NCBI RefSeq assembly: GCF_003590095.1
Contig: NC_039479.1
Location: forward strand, 4,774,001 to 4,838,000
Length of the DNA: 64,000 bases
Source of the DNA: Trichoplusia ni
Taxonomy: Eukaryota; Arthropoda; Insecta; Lepidoptera; Noctuidae
Reading direction: 5' to 3'
A program made the position numbers and the translations under genes. Positions within the stretch are counted from its first letter, which is position 1. Each line of letters starts with the position of its first letter. Positions 36,640-49,609 of the stretch are shown here, in pieces. The notes beneath the pieces are model-generated. The model saw only the letters and a program-made list of their open reading frames with translations, searched no databases and was not told the DNA's origin.

Positions 36640-38164
36640 ATTGGAGTTATTATTATGGTGCATGGTATGTGTAAGAGGCTCAATAATTTATTGAAAAATT
36701 TATTTTAAGCGTATTATTAAATGTTATAACAAGATAATTTGCAATATAAATGTAACCTGTAGATAATGTAGTTCGTTAACGTTTGTCGGAACTGTTTTGT
36801 GTTAAGATAATATTTTCAGACTTTGTTAACAAAGTATTTTTAGAAAATATTTTTGTATGAATAATATATTATGTTGTGTTATATTTTTGTCGTTTCATTT
36901 GCGAATCATTTACAAACCGTTAGACAAAAAACATTTAAAACTTTTTTGATATCAAAATATTACTTTTAAAAGGCGCATTCTAAATTCAATTGATTGTTTT
37001 ATTTGTTTTAAGTGCTATTGGCGGTACTTAATTCAAATTTGACGCGGCACACGGGCAGTATGTTAAAATTATCACCGACATCTGTTAACAGTCAGGACAA
37101 GCGTCGGTTTTATAAAACGCGAATTTTAAACTCCTACGCATCTTAAATAACAATCAATCGAAGTCAATGCAATATCTTTGATCGCATGAAATTAATTTAT
37201 GTATTTCAATCTGTGTGAACATTTTTTATCGAAATTAATATCGGTATTCATTAGCTGACGTATTGAATTTTTGATGTTCATGTTAAAATTTTATAAGGCC
37301 TGTATTTACTTGTTTGCAAAGAATATAAAATAGTAAATTTGCTTGAGTTCCTGAACGTTTTACAAAATACACAATATTCAAAATAATTCGGAGGAATAAA
37401 TTCCTGTTGGGTATGAATGATGAAAATCAAAGAATGTAATGTAATTTAATCATAAAAATAGTTGAATTGACAATATATTATGTGGTAATTATGTTATAAT
37501 ACTAGCGTGTAGATGTCCTATGGCTGGTAGCAGGCCTCTTCCAATATGCCTGATGAAAGCTGAAACAACTAAATGCGGGAGCCGTTGCATGGCACGGGGC
37601 GGGGGCGGTTCAGGTTTTGTTGATAAGAGTCTTACGATGTCTACGATAATTATCCCGCCTAACTAAAATAAAGGTGAAAAAATCGACATGAACAAACCGT
37701 TATTAAAAACGGGTTTTATAATATATGTGTAACTGTGTTAGGTTTCAAGTAAATTATAACTACATGTAACCAACAGCGGCATAAGTTGAATTTGAAAATC
37801 TTAGGAGTATACAAAAGTGGCAGAGAATAAAAGCAAGGATTAAATAATAGACGTACCTTCCCACTTATGAATATAATGTCTGAATAATTAATTATACGCA
37901 GCACTATGACCTATGCAAATCAGAATAGAATTTAGTTCCAAATATCATTTAACATTCGGTATTAGAATAACATGAAAAAAAAACCATATAATCGTTCCTT
38001 TCTATGTTTGATGTGTATTCAAATTCAGAACAGTGGATTAAAGAGGATTAAATAGGGTTTGACGTTGTTATAGCCTGTGATAATATTAATATATTTATGA
38101 CCTGTATGTTGATAATGAGATAATACAAAACTGTATGCATCGTTGTTTGGCAAGACTTCGCATC
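36640..38164. other. intergenic, sha 3' end to tRNA cluster
   Basis: AT-rich with one GC-rich patch at about 37575-37625 (CGGGAGCCGTTGCATGGCAC, then GGGGCGGGGGCGG), not coding in any supportable way. No other feature seen. Confidence 0.5.
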
Positions 38165-38238
38165 GGCCCATTAGCTCAGTTGGTTAGAGCGTCGTGCTAA
38201 TAACGCGAAGGTCGCGGGTTCGATCCCCTCATGGGCCA
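38165..38238 (+). tRNA. tRNA-Ile (anticodon AAT), copy 1
   Basis: 74-nt cloverleaf: acceptor GGCCCAT/ATGGGCC plus A, A box TAGCTCAGTTGGTTAGAGC, anticodon loop CTAATAA (AAT), B box GGTTCGATCCC. A T6 terminator lies at 38249-38254. Identical to the three other copies within 4.4 kb. Confidence 0.95.
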
Positions 38239-38415
38239 CAAAAAAATATTTTTTAATGAGCCAATTGCATTAAAGATTTGGCCTTAATAATTTTACTAAA
38301 GTGTACCAAAAAGTGTTATTTCTGTTGTGAAAGTGTGTTTTTATTGCTCAAAGTATCTGCCTTCTACATTTGTCTCCTATAATATTTATGCTTAGGTACT
38401 TAACAGGGAACTAAA

Positions 38416-38454
38416 CTTGGACTCTCTTTTACTGTTAGAAAAAGAGAGTCCAAG
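38416..38454. repeat. 15-bp inverted repeat between convergent tRNA-Ile genes
   Basis: CTTGGACTCTCTTTT and its exact complement, separated by 9 nt. A further AGAGAGTC follows directly at 38452-38460. It lies midway between the two convergent tRNA genes. Confidence 0.85.
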
Positions 38455-38535
38455 AGAGTCAAAAGTTTGAATTACCTACAAAACATAATTTGAGATTGAA
38501 AAAGTTTATTTATATTTTTTCAAAAGAATATTTTG

Positions 38536-38609
38536 TGGCCCATGAGGGGATCGAACCCGCGACCTTCGCGTTATTAGCACGACGCTCTAACCAACTGAGC
38601 TAATGGGCC
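38536..38609 (-). tRNA. tRNA-Ile (anticodon AAT), copy 2, opposite strand
   Basis: Identical 74-nt gene on the minus strand, converging on copy 1 across 297 bp. T4 terminator from the A-run at 38522-38525. Shares the 5' flank CATC and the trailer ACAAAATATT with other copies. A 15-bp inverted repeat (38416-38454) sits between the two genes. Confidence 0.95.
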
Positions 38610-39570
38610 GATGATACTTACAAGCGAAACTTCAGATAAAAACACACATTATCATTTACTTGATATTACGATCGAAAATTAAGGCTTAAAAAACGAAAGG
38701 AAAAAAGTCATACAAGTATCTATAAAGATTAATGAAAAAATTCAAATGACGAACGAACGTGAATTTGCTAACTTTTAGTAAGTCCAAAAGTTAATGTCAC
38801 AAATTCCCTCGTCCCTCGGAAGCATTTTCTACCGACTAACTACATATATTCACCCTGTTCGTTGTACAAGCATGAGGCAAGTGCAATCAGAGCTCGTCAA
38901 TTAATCGCGTGGTAAAATAACAATGTAAAATGATGGCTAATAGATCTTGTAACATCAACAAGACACGCATAGCATAAAGTTGACGATTCAGAAATTTGTT
39001 TATGTCGAGATACAACCGGTTGACAGTCAGCCGGTTCCCATTTTACCCTTTGAATAAGGACCCCTAACAATATCGATTTTGCTTTAGCTCGTTGTATATA
39101 AATTAATATACGGAATTCACAAACAACTGTTTCATCGTTACAAGCAGATCTCGAACGAACATTTTTAAGTTTACACACAATTTTCCTCATTTCGAAATCG
39201 TAAAGTCTTCCAAATGAAATAATTGACATTAATACCGTTATCCTTTAAATTCAATAAAGCTATAAGTTCATTTATTAACGACGAGAGTATAACGGTAATT
39301 TGAGGTTTTCATTAATTAATTAAACATTATTAAAATTTTACGTATTTTATTTCATATATTATAGACCATAAAAGAATGTTAAATATTTGTGAATTATTAA
39401 AATCTAGAAGCAAATAACTGCAGGTAAATCTAATTTCTTGTTTTTCGTTATCACAATAACTAACTTTTTAAGTGTTATATAGATAAAATCGCGTAATATG
39501 TATTAAACTAACCAAGCTATAATCTATCAGCTATTTAAAATATTCGGAACTATACTAAACTTAGCTGAGG

Positions 39571-39894
39571 TACAGTCAGCATAAAACGTACTTAAAATAT
39601 ACTGAAAAATATAATAAAATTTGTGCTTGCAAGACCAATATATTATGGATAAAATATGGCTAGTTATTGAATGAATGTGCTGTAGAAGTACAAAAAAAAT
39701 AAAGCAAAAATATAAGTCCGATAAAGTAGCCAACGTGTTCCCAGTTACTCCCATAATAAATTTAATCGAAATCGCTCTAGCCGTTTGGGCGAGAAGAGGT
39801 ACAAAACATACTTTCGCAATTATAACATTAGTGTGATCACATAGCCAGGTACTTTTTGTAAACACGATGAAACAAACTTTTGCCCCTGACTGTA
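39571..39894. mobile_element. miniature inverted-repeat element with TA-flanked CAGTCAG ends
   Basis: TACAGTCAG at 39571 and CTGACTGTA ending at 39894. The outer TA pair would be the target duplication of a Tc1/mariner-like element. The arms agree only near the tips, so the assignment is tentative. The 112-codon open frame on the minus strand is contained in it and unrecognised. Confidence 0.45.
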
Positions 39895-40220
39895 TCTAAA
39901 CCGTCCATCCTTATATAGTGCAAAGATGCTCTCATAGCTCAATAAGTATGAAAGTCAAAGGAGGTCGTTCTCTAATCAAAATTCAATGTGTTCTAGACGA
40001 GATGATGGATATTATATCCATCTCTATTGTGCCATGATAAGTGTGGGAAGATGCACGGCTCCATCGATAGGGTCCCATTCACAACGTAGCGTAACAACTC
40101 AATCAAAGTTTTTATGTTATTGTGGGATCTGTGTATTTTTTTATCAAGTGAAATTGCGGTTGTTGTGGAGAAGAAAGGGCGCTCTATGTCTCCTGCTCTG
40201 TCACAACTACAATTAAATGA

Positions 40221-40335
40221 CAGGGCCCCAATTCCGCGATTTACTATGACCGATGAATGAAAGTCATGGATTAAATTTGATATCTTTCGTAATTTTCGAA
40301 GCATTTTGCCAACACAATGTTCCTGATCTATGTAG
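40221..40335. mobile_element. partial GGGCCC foldback element
   Basis: Begins CAGGGCCCCAATTCCGCGAT, then CCGATGAATGAAAG and AAGCATTTTGCCAACACAAT. Right arm absent. Confidence 0.55.
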
Positions 40336-40708
40336 TAAGTCTAGAGCCCAAGCTTTTACCTCTTCAGTATTTCTTCTGATAAATGCTGTAAGAACTAAAT
40401 GTTCCTATTAGACACATATTTTGGAAGTGCAACTATTTTTGTCTAATCAAAAGCGCGCTAAATATTCCGGACAGGAATATTAATTTGATTTTTCATAAAA
40501 CAAACATGGAGAGAGTTTTAATAATTGAGCGTTTTCGCCATTTTTTGTAAGAGCATTGTTGAATTTTAAGTCTACGGGCACAGTACTGTGTTAGTGTCAG
40601 CCAAAATAAGCTATTGTGTGTAATGTAAAAATAATTATAAAGTAGATCGAGGCATCTGACCCGGGAGCATACCACGACCTCACACTAAAACTGATACGGG
40701 TGCGGGAA

Positions 40709-40755
40709 TGAGACGACACACTTGAAAATGTATAGCGCCATCTCGCTTCAACTAA
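40709..40755 (+). repeat. dispersed short repeat with GTATAGCGC core, copy 3
   Basis: TGAGACGACACACTTG then TGTATAGCGCCATCTCGCTT. Confidence 0.45.
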
Positions 40756-41160
40756 AAAAGTCTTACTTCAAAAGGTCATGGTACGCGTGTTATGATTTAA
40801 TTCGTGCTTAACCCCAAAAGAACAGGTGCGATATAAGAGTAAGCGTAACCCTATAATTACAATACATTGTGATGTGCTATCTAAACAAAACGCTACTTGT
40901 TAATAGTGATTAATTTTAGATTTGCATTATAAAGGTCGGTACCGAAAGAGTTTTTAATTGAGACGAGAGTTTGACCCTGATTTCTTTATTTAAAACATTC
41001 GTTTGACATTTCGGTGTTTATGTAAAAGATAATTTTATCATCGCGTTTTCTTGTATCTATATTACGTAATTTCGGTGATAAGAGTTTTTATTTTTAGGGT
41101 ATAAAAAATAAAAATTGTTTTCAGACAATGTGGTGCCGTATTTCGCATTGCTTATCCATC

Positions 41161-41234
41161 GGCCCATTAGCTCAGTTGGTTAGAGCGTCGTGCTAATAAC
41201 GCGAAGGTCGCGGGTTCGATCCCCTCATGGGCCA
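41161..41234 (+). tRNA. tRNA-Ile (anticodon AAT), copy 3
   Basis: Identical 74-nt gene, preceded by CCATC and followed by a T5 terminator at 41242-41246. Flanks beyond about 10 bp differ from the other copies. Confidence 0.95.
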
Positions 41235-41794
41235 CAATTTCTTTTTGTATTTCACAGTTCCACAGAAAGAGCTCATCTTTCGTACACAGAAATTCAATTG
41301 ACTCTCAGTGAGCTGTGAGTATATCAATACCTCATAGCATAAATTGATATGCATAGTTTGTCAGCTGTGTCATGTAATTAATGTTTCCACCAGAAACATG
41401 GGGTTTCGTGTTTTGATCAGAAGAATAAAAGATTTATTAATGACAGTATTTCACTGTTTCTAAATTTCAATACAATAGAACGTATTTTGCCAAAACTTAG
41501 CTATTGAGGGCATTATATTTCGTCTAATTTCTCAATATTTTCAGTAGCATAGCGCTTTAATAAATTAAAACACAAAAGGATTTTTGACTGCCAAACAGAC
41601 AATACAATACAAGACTTAGTTATAACGATATTCAAATCATCATTATTCATATATTATTGAAATTATACTTTAATCTGTCTTGGCACTCTAGATTAAATCT
41701 AGATCAATTTTTCTAGGTTCTATTTCAGTACTTAGAGTTGTCCCAGCATTGTGTATCATGTCTCTATCCATTAATCATTTACGTTTAAACTTTA

Positions 41795-42051
41795 TCTATA
41801 CTAATATATAAAGCTGAAGAGTTTGTTTGTTTGTTTGTTTGAACGCGCTAATCTCAGGAACTACTGGTTCAAATTGAAAAAATATTTATGTGTTGAATAG
41901 GCCATTCATCGAGAAAGGCTTTAGGCTATAAACCATCAGGCTGCGACTAATAGGACCGAAGATACAATGGAAAATGTGAAAAAAACAGGGCAGGTATAAA
42001 TCATAACTTATATCTTCTACCCACGGGAACGAACTCGCGGGCAACAGCTAG
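41795..42051 (+). mobile_element. non-autonomous Helitron, Lep1-like, full ends
   Basis: 257 bp from TCTATACTAATATATAAAG to GCGGGCAACAGCTAG, inserted between host A (41794) and T (42052). This matches Helitron rules (5' TC, 3' CTRR, A/T target) and a 3'-proximal GAC-GAA-GTC-like hairpin is partly kept (GACGAA changed to AACGAA here). Carries a (GTTT) microsatellite near its 5' end. No coding content. Best-preserved copy in the window. Confidence 0.8.
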
Positions 42052-42463
42052 TCTATGATAAAATGAGATATTAAAGAGCATTTCTGATGATGGATGAATG
42101 TGTAATCATCTAATATAGATGTCTGCAGTCTTTACTATTCTAGCACATAGGTACTGTCTAGATTATTTTTAAAGTGATATTTTTTATATTTTATTCGTTT
42201 GATCATCATTATCTGAAGGACTTCAGTCCGCGTAAATAACCGCAGTCTTAAATGAAATTACTTAACACCTCTGCATTGATTTCAGCCAGTATGGACTTTA
42301 AAGATTGTGAATCTAAAATGAAAGCTTTTGACGAAATGCAAGTAGTTTACCTTCTTATAGATAAGTACTGATGGTAAATAATCAATAAATTAGCTACGTT
42401 ATCATTTATCAACATTCGCAAATATCTCGACTTGGTCCGTTATTTCAATACTAGACATCCATC

Positions 42464-42537
42464 GGCCCATTAGCTCAGTTGGTTAGAGCGTCGTGCTAAT
42501 AACGCGAAGGTCGCGGGTTCGATCCCCTCATGGGCCA
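42464..42537 (+). tRNA. tRNA-Ile (anticodon AAT), copy 4
   Basis: Identical 74-nt gene, preceded by CCATC, with a T6 terminator at 42545-42550. Lies about 410 bp after a Helitron copy. Confidence 0.95.
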
Positions 42538-44664
42538 CTAAATATTTTTTATTAACACAAACATTGGCTTTCTTATTGAAATTATTAAGTCATTTAACAA
42601 GCAAAGGTAAATGAGATTTTCCTATCATTCGTTTTTTTTATTTTGTCGCGTCCGGTGAATCCTATCAAAGCAGAATAAACGCCACTCATAATAATAACAA
42701 TTATAGTGAAATATTTTCACTTCTATAATAAAGCAAAATCTTGAAACTAACAATAAATTAAATTGTCGAAAGAATTTATTCATATTGTAAATATTATATC
42801 TAATTTTCGATATATAAGGTAAAGCCTTACCTGTATGTAAACACGTACATTGCATAGTGGAAGCTCAAACCGTTTCCTTCACTCGTAGAATATTTAACTA
42901 CCATTTAAATAACTCAAAATGAGGCAGAATTTGTTTTTCGTGTTGACTGACTTCAGTCTGACACTGTTTCGCGAAATACTCGTTTAAATATATAATTAAC
43001 TGGTGTCGAAGCTGCTCAAAATTTAAGTATTATGCCTTTTGAAAGCCACCGAACTGGGTAAACTAATAAACCGTCAACTGCTAATCTCCTAGTAAGACCA
43101 AGAAGGTTTTTATACTACAAGCACGCTCTTAGAAGAAAATTCGTCATCATTTTCCTTAGAAAACAAACCTCTCATCATCCAATCGTCTTTAGGAGAACAT
43201 TCGATTTTTATTCTTAAGCTCTTTCACACAAATACTGATAAGTAGATGAATAAAAATTTTGCATTTAATACTTACTAGAACACGACAAATATTTTTTTAC
43301 CAGTGACGAAAATCTGAACTAAAATTCGGCCGAACAAACTGACCAGCTTTTGAAACAATGACAGCGCTACTAGCGCCACTCTCACCAACATAGATAAGTT
43401 TGTAGTACGTACTATTGCTCGAAAGTTTCAAAAGGTGTACAAGCTTGTGGAAAGGACATAATTTGTCTGTCGCAAAGTCATGTTCTACTGTTCCTTGAAG
43501 AACTTAGAGACGAAAGTAATAAACATATCACGATGTTATCATTTTATTTAAAGGACTTGTATTTTCGTTTTTGTGGACGATGTGAAGTTAGAAATCCTTA
43601 TGAAGCTATGACGTCACAATGGGTGGTCCTAAGCTTATGAGGCGACGTGATCAGAGCGAGATGAAATTTGAAGATATTAAGACAAGGACAATGTTTTATG
43701 TAGGCTCACAGAATCATTACATTTCTTGCGAGACGTCTGCCCAAAAATCGCAATTAAAAATAAACTTGGCTGTCACATAAATCTTACTATCTAGTGTTTA
43801 ATAGCGTAAACAATTTTGGAACCAGTTTACTCCAAACAACACAAATAACTTCATGCATATCGAATACCAAGATACCACTCGATACTCACTCTCTCGATAA
43901 CAAAATCGATTCTATTTCAATATACGTCACGTCATGAAGTTCTGAATAGAACTTCACCGTACCGCGTACCTTTTATTAGTTACTTTGAATATTATATCTG
44001 GTGAGTATCTGTTGGTCGCGAACATTATTTAGGACACAAAGGACAATAGTCACTTCTATAAAGTAATAACGATTGCAGCTAAAATGAAAGAGCTGCAATC
44101 GCCTGCTCTTTTCTATAGCTTTAATTGCAATCGGTAAAACTTGTTAAAGAGCTAAAACTGAATCACTGAATTTTACAATGCGGTTGATACCCAATTTGTA
44201 TTCCCATATCTTGACTAAAGTGTGATCAACAATCCAGTGTACTTTGTGAACATAATAACTCGGTTACTCCGAACGTATGACTATGTAACAGTACACAGCT
44301 ATCTCGTAAACTGACACCTCCGCATTTTACAACTTTGTGTAGAAAATATGTATTTTACGAACACATAAGGACTAGGTACGGAGAATTTCAATTTGTTTTA
44401 AGAAAGATAAATGTTATACCGAAAAGAATGTAGATATACTAAAAATTAGCATTCAATTACGAAGTACTGTAGGAAAATCAACCTTATTGTTATAATTTTA
44501 AAGTCTGTCAATATCAAGCACTGAAAGAAACACCTTGTTACGTTGAAAATAACAATATTAACAACTATTTGGTCCAGCAGATCGTTGACAAGGAGGTCAG
44601 ATAAAAATAGAAAGAGAGAAAGAACCTGTGAAATTGAACAGCTATTTCGACGCTTCATACAAGT
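42538..44664. other. intergenic within tRNA cluster
   Basis: No gene or clear mobile element. A small inverted repeat near 44069-44098 (GATTGCAGCT against AGCTGCAATC) and another at about 43935 (GAAGTTC/GAACTTC) are the only structure noticed. Confidence 0.5.
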
Positions 44665-44746
44665 GGTAGCGTGGCCGAGCGGTCTAAGGCGCTGGTTTAA
44701 GGCACCAGTCTCTTCGGAGGCGTGGGTTCGAATCCCACCGCTGCCA
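44665..44746 (+). tRNA. tRNA-Leu (anticodon AAG)
   Basis: 82-nt class II tRNA: acceptor GGTAGCG/CGCTGCC plus A, A box TGGCCGAGCGGTCTAAGGC, anticodon loop TTAAGGC (AAG), a long variable arm (CTCTTCGGAGG region) and B box GGTTCGAATCC. T5 terminator at 44753-44757. Confidence 0.95.
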
Positions 44747-44757
44747 AAAATCTTTTT

Positions 44758-46124
44758 GGAATCCTATGATGGTTTCTCAGTTTTAATGTACTAATTGCTC
44801 GTCTGATAAATCTTAATTTATTATTTTTATCTTCGATGAGTATTTATTATGGCGATAATATTAATCCCGTTTGTATAATAAGTAACTTGTTATTTATCAA
44901 TATTATGTTGTTTTATTTTATTATAAGTTATGTAGGAACATTATTTTCCAATAACATCATATCATAAATGGTATTTAATTAATTTATTGCAAAGGCTCTG
45001 AACAATTTTATCTCTAATTATTAAATCAATGGATAAGGAACTGTTCTCCTTGTTAACAGTACCTACGACATCACAAGGTCAATGACCTTACGCCATTACG
45101 ACATTTTACATAATTACTAATTATTAGATTTTTTAAATTATTCAACTTCATTATAAATCAAAACTATTGTCATTGTCATTATAATATTAAAATATACTTC
45201 AGACCTGATATGACCCGGTATAACGCTAATATGACACGAAATATAAATGTTTTGATACTAAGTAAACACCATTAAGTTAAATCAAGAATAAAAATAAAAT
45301 ATTACTGGACGAGGTGTCACTTATATCCTCACTAATCGACTCGGTAGTTGATTTCCATAGCGCTAATAAGTAACAACACTATTTGAATTCTGACAGCTGT
45401 TACAAGTATCAGTAATAGCACAATACTAAATGCAAGCGTACCGGTCAAATTGATTCAACGGTTATCAATCATAATTTAATAGTATTTAATTTCGAATCAA
45501 TACAATTCGAATCATTCAAATCGTTCGAATTCAACCGCCATTTTCCTTTTCGAACGTCCAACGGTTGCAATTCAATATGCAGTTATAATTTTAAGCTACA
45601 GCTGGCCGTTAATAAAATTGATTTAATAAATTCCGACACATTTTTATTGAAAATAAATTATTTGTTATTTAATTTTATTTCTTTTTATTTTACGGCCTAC
45701 AAAATGTTTCAATATTTTCTTATTTTAACAAATATTTTAGTCGTTTATGATGGATTGGAATGTGAAGTAATTGATTTTTTTTTAAGCTGTCTTTGATTTG
45801 TCAGGCAAAACTATGGTTATTGCAGTTGCAATAGATTTGAGTCCAATTAAGAGTGATTAGAATGGACTTCTGGATTCTTTGGTAACTCATAAAATGTTAA
45901 CATCTGTTCCATCTACAATTATCACGTCATATGTGCGATTAACAATTGCTTACGTAGCACGGCTCTGAGTACTTACAGAGACTTTATTTAAGCCTCTTAT
46001 TTCAACCTAAAAATTTAAAACTGAAAGATTGTTAAAGCTTAAGTTTAGGAGAGTAAGTAGCTATGAAGATAATTCAAAAGCACAAACGAAAGAGGAAGTT
46101 TTAAGACGTCAGAAATACCTTGTT
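44758..46124. other. intergenic, tRNA-Leu to foldback element
   Basis: AT-rich with no open frame of note. A run of TCGAAT-type motifs occurs at about 45490-45530. No supported feature. Confidence 0.5.
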
Positions 46125-46380
46125 CAGGGCCCCAATTCTGCTATTATCAACGGCCGATGAATGAATGAAATTTAGCTTAAAATGACAATTTTCGCATGCT
46201 CTTAAGCATTTTTCTTCACAATAATTGTAAATTCAGTATGGGACGGTACACTCAAAGTCTATACAATAAACTTCCAATTATTGTATTGGCAAAATGCTTA
46301 AAAGAATAGGCATAATTTCAAATTTAATCTAATTGCCATACATTCATCGCCCATTGTAAAATAGCAGAATCGGGGCCCTG
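46125..46380. mobile_element. foldback miniature element, 256 bp
   Basis: Ends CAGGGCCCC and GGGGCCCTG. The inverted-repeat arms extend inward over most of the element (ATTCTGCTATT, GATGAATG, TCTTAAGCATTTT and AATAATTG all recur as complements). No coding sequence. Diverged relatives lie at 40221, 51491 and 58605. Confidence 0.75.
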
Positions 46381-46909
46381 TATTTTGATACGGTGACCGC
46401 GAATATCATTCATAAATACGGATTAAGATTTTCAATGTATCTGTATTTGATTTCTCCAATGAAATTTCGCATATATTATATGTACCTGTTTGCTAAGTTG
46501 GTAAAATCTATTTATTAGTGAAATAATGTAGAGCTTTATATCCTTGCCCTTGACGTTTGATAGTCAGATTATCACGCACATGCGAGCTTTACAAGTTCAT
46601 ATACCTTGTAAATTATTTGCTCTGGTACATTTTACTGCTATCAGAATTCCATGTCACGTATTCCTACGTAAGTCAATTCAATTGGAGGTGTTTGGCATAA
46701 AAAATGCTTAAAAGGAAAATTATTCACTTAAAAATTCCGTATTATTAAAATTTCGAAATAATCGCGAAAAAATCTAATTTGTAAGAATAACATACACATG
46801 AAACTTAGCGTAGGTATGTTGTAGGTACCTACATACATATTAGGTATAAGTTTGTACTCAAATATTATTTTTATAAAGTTCTAAAACATCCAATGTAAGA
46901 GAAATAAAG

Positions 46910-47110
46910 TAATAGACGTGTTTACCAGCTCCGGTGCAATACCACATGTCTCAGATGAGTCGCACAGGTGCTCTCTCGTCTGCATCCAACCGGCATTTAC
47001 CCGACAACCGCGGTACCGGCAAGTCACCTTGCACGCGCACTCGCCAAACACGTGCTCGCGAAAAAAAAGCACCGAAAAAAAATACCGCCATTCCCGCGAA
47101 TAATAAAATA
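46910..47110. other. GC-rich, CpG-bearing island open in several frames
   Basis: In contrast to its AT-rich surroundings, this 200-bp patch is rich in CG and has no stop in two plus-strand frames (46918-47103, 46934-47119) and one minus-strand frame (46881-47072). The minus-strand reading is cysteine-rich, ends before a donor-like GAGCTG|GTAAAC and is preceded by a T-run ending CGCGAG. It could be an isolated exon or a promoter island of a gene outside the window. I recognise no family. Confidence 0.25.
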
Positions 47111-48577
47111 AAAGAATAAACCTCGCGATGTTATTCGAAATTTGAAATTAAAAAAAAAGAAAGTAACAAGTGGTCTATGGTTAACCATAAACAGTGGACT
47201 TATCAATGTGAACATATTTTAATTTGATTTACTATCATCTGTTAACATCGCAATGAACTATTGTTTTACCATTTTAGTGTTCACACGTTCTTCACGGCGA
47301 ACGAAGCGATAGGTAAGCCACTGACTTACATATATTTAAGTAATTAATTAACTAAAATTGATTTATTCGTCCAATTAGTTTAGTATTGACATATTTGCAT
47401 ACATTTGAATATAAACGAAAGTGTTTTTGTTTTTCTTAAGTTTTGTCAGTGATTTGCATTTGCGAAAGTAGCGCTTGTAAACCTAGACGCGGAGAAATTT
47501 CTTGTTACCAACCAAAACTCTTGAATAATAACTTAACATATTTTAAACTTACCTGTCTAAATAAGATAAATGATTTAATATAATTTTACAAAGTAACAAA
47601 TCAAACCAGGAAATATTAGAGAAAGTGTTAAGAACCTTTAAATTAAATTCAAGAGCATATAAGATCGTGTATTGCATATAATTACCTATACACACACACA
47701 CTGTATAACAATGTATGGCTTCCGATAAAATTGTTCCGGTGGTTTCCCACATGTTGCCAGTAAAAAGGCGCTCTCAATAATTAACCAGAGGTAATTGACG
47801 TACACACACAACAATACATTTTGACGCGGTATTTCACGTTGCCTAGATATTAATTAGCTATTCTTAAAACTTTCTAAGCACATCAAACGTTTATCGGTAA
47901 ATGATTCTCAACCGACTTCCAAAAGTAGGAGATTCGAAATTCGATTGCATTTTATTATTTTTTCATGTAACGTGAAATAGCTGTCATTTGATCATATAAA
48001 AATTGACCATAAACTTTAGCTAGTAGTAGTTTTTGTTTCAATTCGATGACAGTATGGTTTTGTTGATGCAAAAACAATAATATTTACATTTCAAATGATT
48101 TAATTTTATCTTTTTCTTTCGTATGTTTGTTAATATAATTGTTCTAGTAGAAAAAACATTCAAAAATGCATATTGTATCAAACCAATGATAAAAGCTCAA
48201 AAGAGTTTTATGATATCAAAATATATTATCTGTATTAGGAGCAAAAACGTGCAGTTTTAAATCAACACGGTAATAAATTAGAAACACTTTAAAATCAAGT
48301 TCAAAAACTTGTTTACATAAACAAGTATAGGTAGCTAATTAAATAATAAAAGTGTGTTAAAATATAAGAAACAAAAACTATAAATTTTATACGAATTTGT
48401 AGTCTCGACGCCAGTTTATAAAGACCCGTGCCCATGGCTTTGCGTTGATTCATCTAATTAATATTTGCCTATGACACTCGTAAATGACGTTGATCTTTAT
48501 TTGAAAAAAGTAGATAATCGGTTTATTAAATGCTAAAATTACACCGTTCAATGTTACAAAGACACAAGCTTTACCTC

Positions 48578-48784
48578 TCTATAATAATCCTACTAGTATT
48601 AAAAAAGGGGAAGTTTGTTACTCTTTCACCTATTTCTCTTCAACCACTGAATGAATTTGGATGAAATTTGATACACAGATAGTTTATAACCTGGATTAAC
48701 ACTTAGGATGGTTTGTTTCCCGATTTTATGTTAATATGGGATCATTTTCGATTTGTAACTGACGTAGCCGCTGGCAACAGCTAG
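48578..48784 (+). mobile_element. second Helitron family, non-autonomous
   Basis: From about TCTATAATAATCCTACTAG to GCTGGCAACAGCTAG. It shares only the 3' terminal CAACAGCTAG with the Lep1-like copies; the body (GGGGAAGTTTGTTACTCTTT and following) is different. The base after CTAG is C rather than T, so the end is mutated or the boundary shifted. Confidence 0.55.
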
Positions 48785-49609
48785 CATAACTATAAACTGT
48801 AGAGAGTCTAGCCAAGCGCGCGCCGTTCTGTCTAACCTTAATCTGATTCGTCCGACATCGTCATTTAATTATGATAATATCTAATTTAACTTGACTGTGA
48901 TATGTGATAAGATCGGAGATTGAAAGCTTGTAGTGGAGGAAATGGTGATAGATGATGCGCCTATAATGCGACAGATTGGATAAAAGGATGGAAACCGCGC
49001 GTGCTGCCTCTAAATGTATATGCAGTGAAATTAGTACCGTACTTAAATATACAATTTTATTCTTTGTCTCTTTAAGAAGGTAGTGACCATTAACTTGTTT
49101 ATATTTATTTTTTGTTGTATTTGAGTCGGTATTAAAATAAATTTATGATCAGTTTTGTGGAAAATAAGGAAAATATTTTATGTCCAAAGCCAATTGTACT
49201 GGAACATAAAACAAAGGCAACATTAAACAAATATTGTTTGTAGGTTTAGCTCAAGATACGTTTTAAATTATTGTTTTTAAAGGGATATTGATGCCACGTA
49301 AAACTGAGTAATAGAAAGTTAGCTATCAAAAGACGTGTCGAAATGCTCATAAAAATGCTTCGTGGATAAAAATTAAAGATTATTGGTTTGGGATTTTATA
49401 AAGTTAATCACTGAAAACAAATAACAAAACATCAATAAAATTATTAAGTAAAAGAATTTTGCAGCTAGCCGGAATCTATGGTTATTCACCAGGATAAGAC
49501 TAAAACGATTTTTTGTGTCCTTGACGTTTGCGGCTTTCGCGTATATTTGGGTGTAGGATTTAAGCGAGTCAAATATGAGAAGTTTTTCTCTACTAAAGGA
49601 GAATAGAAG

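Noticed and set aside
39527..39865. 112-codon minus-strand open frame
   Set aside because: Contained in an apparent inverted-repeat element; the composition looks like translated AT-rich repeat.
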